A stretch of 64,000 nt of DNA from Halorarum salinum (GTDB lineage Archaea > Halobacteriota > Halobacteria > Halobacteriales > Haloferacaceae). A model generated the notes under the pieces. It did not search any database and had not been told where the DNA came from. It worked only from the letters and a program-made list of their open reading frames with translations. A program made the translations under genes and the position numbers. Position 1 is the first letter of the stretch, and each line of letters starts with the position of its first letter. The stretch is from positions 175,484 to 239,483 of the forward strand of contig NZ_CP058580.1 in assembly GCF_013402875.1 (NCBI RefSeq), read 5' to 3'. Shown one piece after another: positions 60,560 to 64,000 of the stretch.

Positions 60560-61593
60560 GCCGCCGCCACCTCGCGGACCGTCTCGAGCATGTAGGCGGT
60601 CACGTCCACCTTCTCGGCGAGCATGTCGCGCCGCCGCGTCCGCCAGCGGTCCCCGGCGTCCGGATCCGTCGCCAGCGCGACCGCGGCGTCGACGAAGTCG
60701 GACACCCCGTGGAGCGTCCTGACGAGCCCGTACTCGTGCAGTTCGTGGAAGTTCCCCATCTCGTCGCCGTAGGGGTTGAACCGCGCGGTCGGCGTCGCGA
60801 GCACGGCCGCCTCGGTCGCCATCGTCCCCGAGTCGCCCGCGTACACGTCGGCGTGCGCGAGCAGCTGGTGGACCGCTTCGGGCGGGACCGGCACCCGCCT
60901 GTCGTCCAGGTCGGCCGGCAGCGGTCCCTCGCTGGAGACGTACACCGTGAGCCCAGCCTCCTCCTCCAGCCGCTCGACGAGCTCGCGCTTGTCCGCGGGC
61001 GAGAGGCTCTCGTGGCCGACGTCGTGGTGGGCTCCCATCGCGACGAACCTGAGCACCGCGTACGGCTCGTCGGGGTCGACGCCGGCCTCGCGGAGGGCGT
61101 CGGGGTCCGGTTCGAAGCGCGCCGGGTGGAGGTACGCGAGTTCGTGGAACCCCTCGTACCGGCGCTGGCGCTCGCCGAAGTCGCGCCCGAAGCCGGCCGG
61201 CGTGCAGACGACCGTCGCGAACGGCGTCGTGACCCGTTCCAGCAGCCCCGCGAACTCGCTGTCGTGGAAGACGACGTTCGGCACGCCGAGCAGCCGCGAG
61301 ACGTGCGCGGCGGCGGGGTTGAGCCTGCTCACGACGACGTCGGGGTCGAACCGCCGGACCAGCCGGAGGAGCCGGCCCTCGCGGGCGACCCACTCCCTGG
61401 CCGTCCCGTACCGGCCGTCGCACACGCCAGTGAGCGGGCTGTGTGCGATCCCCGCGGCGTCGAGCAGGTCGGTCGTCACGTCCTTCTCCCGGGAGGCGAC
61501 GAACACGTCGTGACCCTCCCCGCCGAGTTCGGCGGCGGCGTGCTTGAACAGGTGGACGTGCGCCGGGTGACTCACGTCGAACAGCGCGCGCAT
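60556..61593 (-). CDS. DUF354 predicted glycosyltransferase, copy 2
   Basis: The 345-residue DUF354 protein has the normal family length: MRALFDVSHPAHVHLFKHAA, SREKDVTTDLLDAAGIAHSP, PDVVVSRLNPAAAHVSRLLG, EGFHELAYLHPARFEP and GDSGTMATEAAVLATPTARF. It is the paralogue of the gene at 58.1 kb. It lies 7 nt after the AlkP gene and overlaps the deacetylase start, so all three are one operon. Confidence 0.83.
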   Translation of the reverse strand: MRALFDVSHPAHVHLFKHAAAELGGEGHDVFVASREKDVTTDLLDAAGIAHSPLTGVCDGRYGTAREWVAREGRLLRLVRRFDPDVVVSRLNPAAAHVSRLLGVPNVVFHDSEFAGLLERVTTPFATVVCTPAGFGRDFGERQRRYEGFHELAYLHPARFEPDPDALREAGVDPDEPYAVLRFVAMGAHHDVGHESLSPADKRELVERLEEEAGLTVYVSSEGPLPADLDDRRVPVPPEAVHQLLAHADVYAGDSGTMATEAAVLATPTARFNPYGDEMGNFHELHEYGLVRTLHGVSDFVDAAVALATDPDAGDRWRTRRRDMLAEKVDVTAYMLETVREVAAA

Positions 61594-61600
61594 CAGGCCA

Positions 61601-63175
61601 TCACTCCAGGTAGCCGAGGTCGGCGAGCCGTTCCTCGACGTCGTCGCCTCCCCCCTCGACGGCCTCCCGGTCGGCGTCGAGCGGCGGGCGGGTCGAGACC
61701 CCGCGCTCGGCCGGTTCACTCCCCGGCGCGAACACGTCGAGCACGGTTCCGTCCACGTCGGTCGGCACCGACGCGCCCATCGCGTGCAGCAGCGTCGGCG
61801 CGAGGTCGACGATGCGGGCGCGCTCGCCCAGCCCGTCGCTCCGGAAGCTCGGGCCCGAGAAGAGGAAGATCCCCTCGGGCATGTTGCCGCCGCGCCAGAC
61901 CCCCTCGCTCGCGTACCACAGGTCGGGGCCGATGGCGTCGCTCGTGTGGACGTTCTCGCCCTGGTCGAGGATGAGGTCGGGGGCGTTGTGCGCGTACTCG
62001 CCCCCGTAGTGCTCCTCGCCGCGCTCGACCGAGCGCACGATGCGCTGGCCGGTCTCGGGATGGCGCAGCCCCTCGAGTTCCTCGATGAGCTCGTCGCGGA
62101 GCTCCTCGTAGCGCGGGTCGTCCTCGGGGACGTTGAGGTAGATGGGCCCCTGGTTGCTCGCGACGGCGGTCGTCCCGTCCCAGTCGACGACCGAGAGCAC
62201 GCGGTCGCGCTTGACGCCCTCCTCCCACGGGACCATCCGCTGGACGCGCTCGGGGACGACCTCGCTCAGCGTCTCGACCATGCCGAACTTCTTGGCGATC
62301 GCGAGCGCGCGCTCGCGGGTGACCCCGAGCGACTGGAGGGCGGAGTCGACGCCCGCGTCGATCCGCAGGTACCCACGCTCGGCGAGCCAGGCGTTGACGT
62401 AGAACACGGTCTCGACCTCGCAGGTGCCGTGGTCCGACATCACGAGGACGTCGTGCTCCTCGTCGTCGTCGAGGAACTCGCCGATGTGCTCGTCGATGCG
62501 CTGCCAGGCGCGCCGGACCGGCTCGTCGTCCCAGAAGTAGTGCTGGAGCGCCATGCTGTAGAACACCGTGAGGTGGAGGAAGTCCGGGTCCTCCCGCTCC
62601 AGCAGCCGGCGGGCGGCCTCGAACCGGAGGTCCACGAGTTCGAGCACCGCCTCGACCTCCGCCTCGCCGGTCTCGGTCGGGGAGATCATCGGCGACGGGT
62701 GGACCCGGTAGTCCAGCTCCTCGCGCAGGAACTCCTCCACGTCGGGCGGCGTGGCGAAGCCGTGGTCGAGCGAGCGGTACGTCCCCTCGGAGGCGTCCGG
62801 CCCGCCGGCGACGACGAAGCCGTCGATCTCCTTGGGGGGGTACGTCGAGGGCTTGTTGATGACCCCCGCGCGCATCCCCTCGTCGTTGAGGTAGTCCCAC
62901 AGCTCCGCGCTCTTGAAGTCGGTGGCGTCGTGGAACACGTGGTCCCTGTTTGCCGTGTCGATGCGGTCGAACCGGAAGACGTCGAGCTTGCCGGGGTTCT
63001 TCCCCGTCGCGTAGCACTTCCAGTTCGGGACCGTCAGCGGCGGCAGGCAGCTCTCGGAGACGCCGCCGACCCCGTCGTCGATCAGCCGCTGGAGGTTCGG
63101 CAGCTCACCCCCTTCGAGCCAGTCGCCGATGAGGTCCCAGTTCGCCCCGTCGAGTCCGATGGTGATCGTCGTCAT
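61601..63175 (-). CDS. AlkP-superfamily phosphodiesterase/sulfatase-like protein
   Basis: The 524-residue protein has the alkaline-phosphatase-superfamily metal sites: TIGLDGANWDLIGDWLEGGE (Asp), PPLTVPNWKCYATGKNPGKL with nucleophile Thr, YFWDDE-containing middle, VMSDHGTCEVE (Asp-His) and GTTAVASNQGPIYLNV. This is the type I phosphodiesterase/nucleotide pyrophosphatase branch often seen in archaeal glycan loci. It could hydrolyse or transfer phospho-sugar groups. It starts 34 bp after the next upstream gene, in the same operon. Confidence 0.85.
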   Translation of the reverse strand: MTTITIGLDGANWDLIGDWLEGGELPNLQRLIDDGVGGVSESCLPPLTVPNWKCYATGKNPGKLDVFRFDRIDTANRDHVFHDATDFKSAELWDYLNDEGMRAGVINKPSTYPPKEIDGFVVAGGPDASEGTYRSLDHGFATPPDVEEFLREELDYRVHPSPMISPTETGEAEVEAVLELVDLRFEAARRLLEREDPDFLHLTVFYSMALQHYFWDDEPVRRAWQRIDEHIGEFLDDDEEHDVLVMSDHGTCEVETVFYVNAWLAERGYLRIDAGVDSALQSLGVTRERALAIAKKFGMVETLSEVVPERVQRMVPWEEGVKRDRVLSVVDWDGTTAVASNQGPIYLNVPEDDPRYEELRDELIEELEGLRHPETGQRIVRSVERGEEHYGGEYAHNAPDLILDQGENVHTSDAIGPDLWYASEGVWRGGNMPEGIFLFSGPSFRSDGLGERARIVDLAPTLLHAMGASVPTDVDGTVLDVFAPGSEPAERGVSTRPPLDADREAVEGGGDDVEERLADLGYLE

Positions 63176-63209
63176 GATGTGATGGATGTCATACGCGTGC
63201 CCGGTATCG

Positions 63210-63995
63210 TCACGGACTGGTCGTTCGAACCGCGTTGAACCCGCGTTTCACGAGGTTCACCGCGACGTCCTTGGTGCGCTCGGCGAGCAGTTCCGGGTAG
63301 GAGTCGGCCCAGCGGTTCGGGTGTGCGAGCACGCATGCCCGCCCGACCTCGCCGTTCGCGAGGAGTTCGGCCAGTTCCGCCGTCGTGGCCGCCGCGACCG
63401 CCTTCTCCCCCTCGCCCATCGTGTGGTCCTTGATCTTCAGCGGGCCGTCGGCCCACGTCCGGCCGGTGTCCGAGAAGTACGTCACCTCCCCGAAGTCCAT
63501 CGAGAGGTACGCCTCGCCGAGCAGGCCGTACTCGTCGAACCCCGGGGCGTCCGCGCGGGTCCACATGTCGCGGTTGTCGTGGGGCGAGAGCGGGTTCCCG
63601 TGCATGCAGATCGTGTCGACCTCACAGACGTGTCGGAACCAGCGCAGCGAGTGGTCGAACCGCTCGTGGGCCTCGTCGAGGTCGCCGCCCGCGCGGACGT
63701 AGTCCTCGTAGTGGTAGCCGACCTCGTGGCCGAGTCGTTCGACGGCCCGCGCCATCGTCGGCTCGAACGTCGAGGTCCGGAAGTAGTACGTGCTCGAGAC
63801 GCCGCGCTCGGCCTCCAGCGTCGCCATCTTGTGGGCGTTCTCGGCCTTCCGGTCCACGTCGTGTCTGAGCACGAGGAACCGCTCGGGGACCGACTCGCGC
63901 GCGAGGTACTCGCGGACCGTGAGGAAGTCGTAGCCGGCCCCCTCGGCGGCCGCCAGCAGGTCGTCGTAGTCGTCGAAGGTGAAGCCGTCCGTCAC
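63210..63995 (-). CDS. Polysaccharide deacetylase-like protein at window edge
   Basis: A 261-residue NodB-like fold: GYDFLTVREYLARESVPERF, VLRHDVDRKAENAHKMATLE (Asp pair), SSTYYFRTSTFEP, LGHEVGYHYEDYVRAGGDLD (His) and ICMHGNPLSPHDNRD. It is more WbmS-like than the gene at 59.5 kb. The ATG lies only 5 bp from the window end and there may be upstream genes in the same operon. Expected role is deacetylation or a hydrolase step on the surface glycan. Confidence 0.8.
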   Translation of the reverse strand: MTDGFTFDDYDDLLAAAEGAGYDFLTVREYLARESVPERFLVLRHDVDRKAENAHKMATLEAERGVSSTYYFRTSTFEPTMARAVERLGHEVGYHYEDYVRAGGDLDEAHERFDHSLRWFRHVCEVDTICMHGNPLSPHDNRDMWTRADAPGFDEYGLLGEAYLSMDFGEVTYFSDTGRTWADGPLKIKDHTMGEGEKAVAAATTAELAELLANGEVGRACVLAHPNRWADSYPELLAERTKDVAVNLVKRGFNAVRTTSP

Positions 63996-64000
63996 TGCCA

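Overview
The window is from a haloarchaeon (class Halobacteria). The evidence is very high GC with strong G/C third-position bias, strongly acidic proteins, Orc1/Cdc6, TbsP/DUF5821, HTH-10 (Bat-type), HalOD1 and DUF7344-like proteins, and apparently leaderless promoters. I cannot name the genus. Cdc6 with an origin and a parA/parB pair lie in one window, so this may be a chromosome arm or a large secondary replicon.

Left part (1-16 kb): a partial FabH/KASIII-like gene, a lone origin-type box, a ModE/TOBE regulator, and a ParA plus small-partner cassette preceded by an iteron-rich, AT-richer centromere-like region. Next is a complete histidine-utilisation operon (hutU-hutG-hutI-hutH, overlapping starts and stops) with a divergent HTH-10 regulator and a decayed YjiH-type permease gene. 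It is followed by a CHAT-protease gene divergent from tbsP, a remnant of a prolyl oligopeptidase gene, a TRAM protein, a zinc ribbon and an SPW membrane protein.

Replication part (16.6-22.3 kb): an erythromycin-esterase-like gene, an orc1/cdc6 gene, and about ten copies of a roughly 20-bp box (CACACCGGTTTGCGAGTGCT and its complement). The boxes lie on both sides of cdc6 and around a short, very AT-rich segment near 20.93-20.98 kb. This looks like a replication origin with origin recognition boxes.

Middle part (22.3-34.5 kb): small regulators, small membrane proteins and two DUF7344-like genes, then the UDP-GlcNAc supply genes glmS, a GlmU-like nucleotidyltransferase and glmM.

Right part (34.7-64 kb): a large surface-glycan / N-glycosylation locus. 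It holds a LbH acyltransferase, ATP-grasp ligase, GT2 and GT4 glycosyltransferases, a PKD/PGF-CTERM surface protein, an MBL hydrolase, a DUF1616 protein with a sequon array, a Gfo/Idh oxidoreductase, a ParB-fold protein, an NDP-sugar epimerase, a flippase, a polytopic membrane protein, a FemAB-like transferase, WecB, two DUF354 proteins, two polysaccharide deacetylase-like proteins and an AlkP-superfamily enzyme. Many of its transcription units start 22-29 nt downstream of the same strand-oriented motif, CCATAACAAWG, which sits where a TATA box is expected. An [AlkP-DUF354] unit has been duplicated, and one copy has decayed to a tail fragment.

No rRNA, tRNA, CRISPR array or insertion sequence was recognised.
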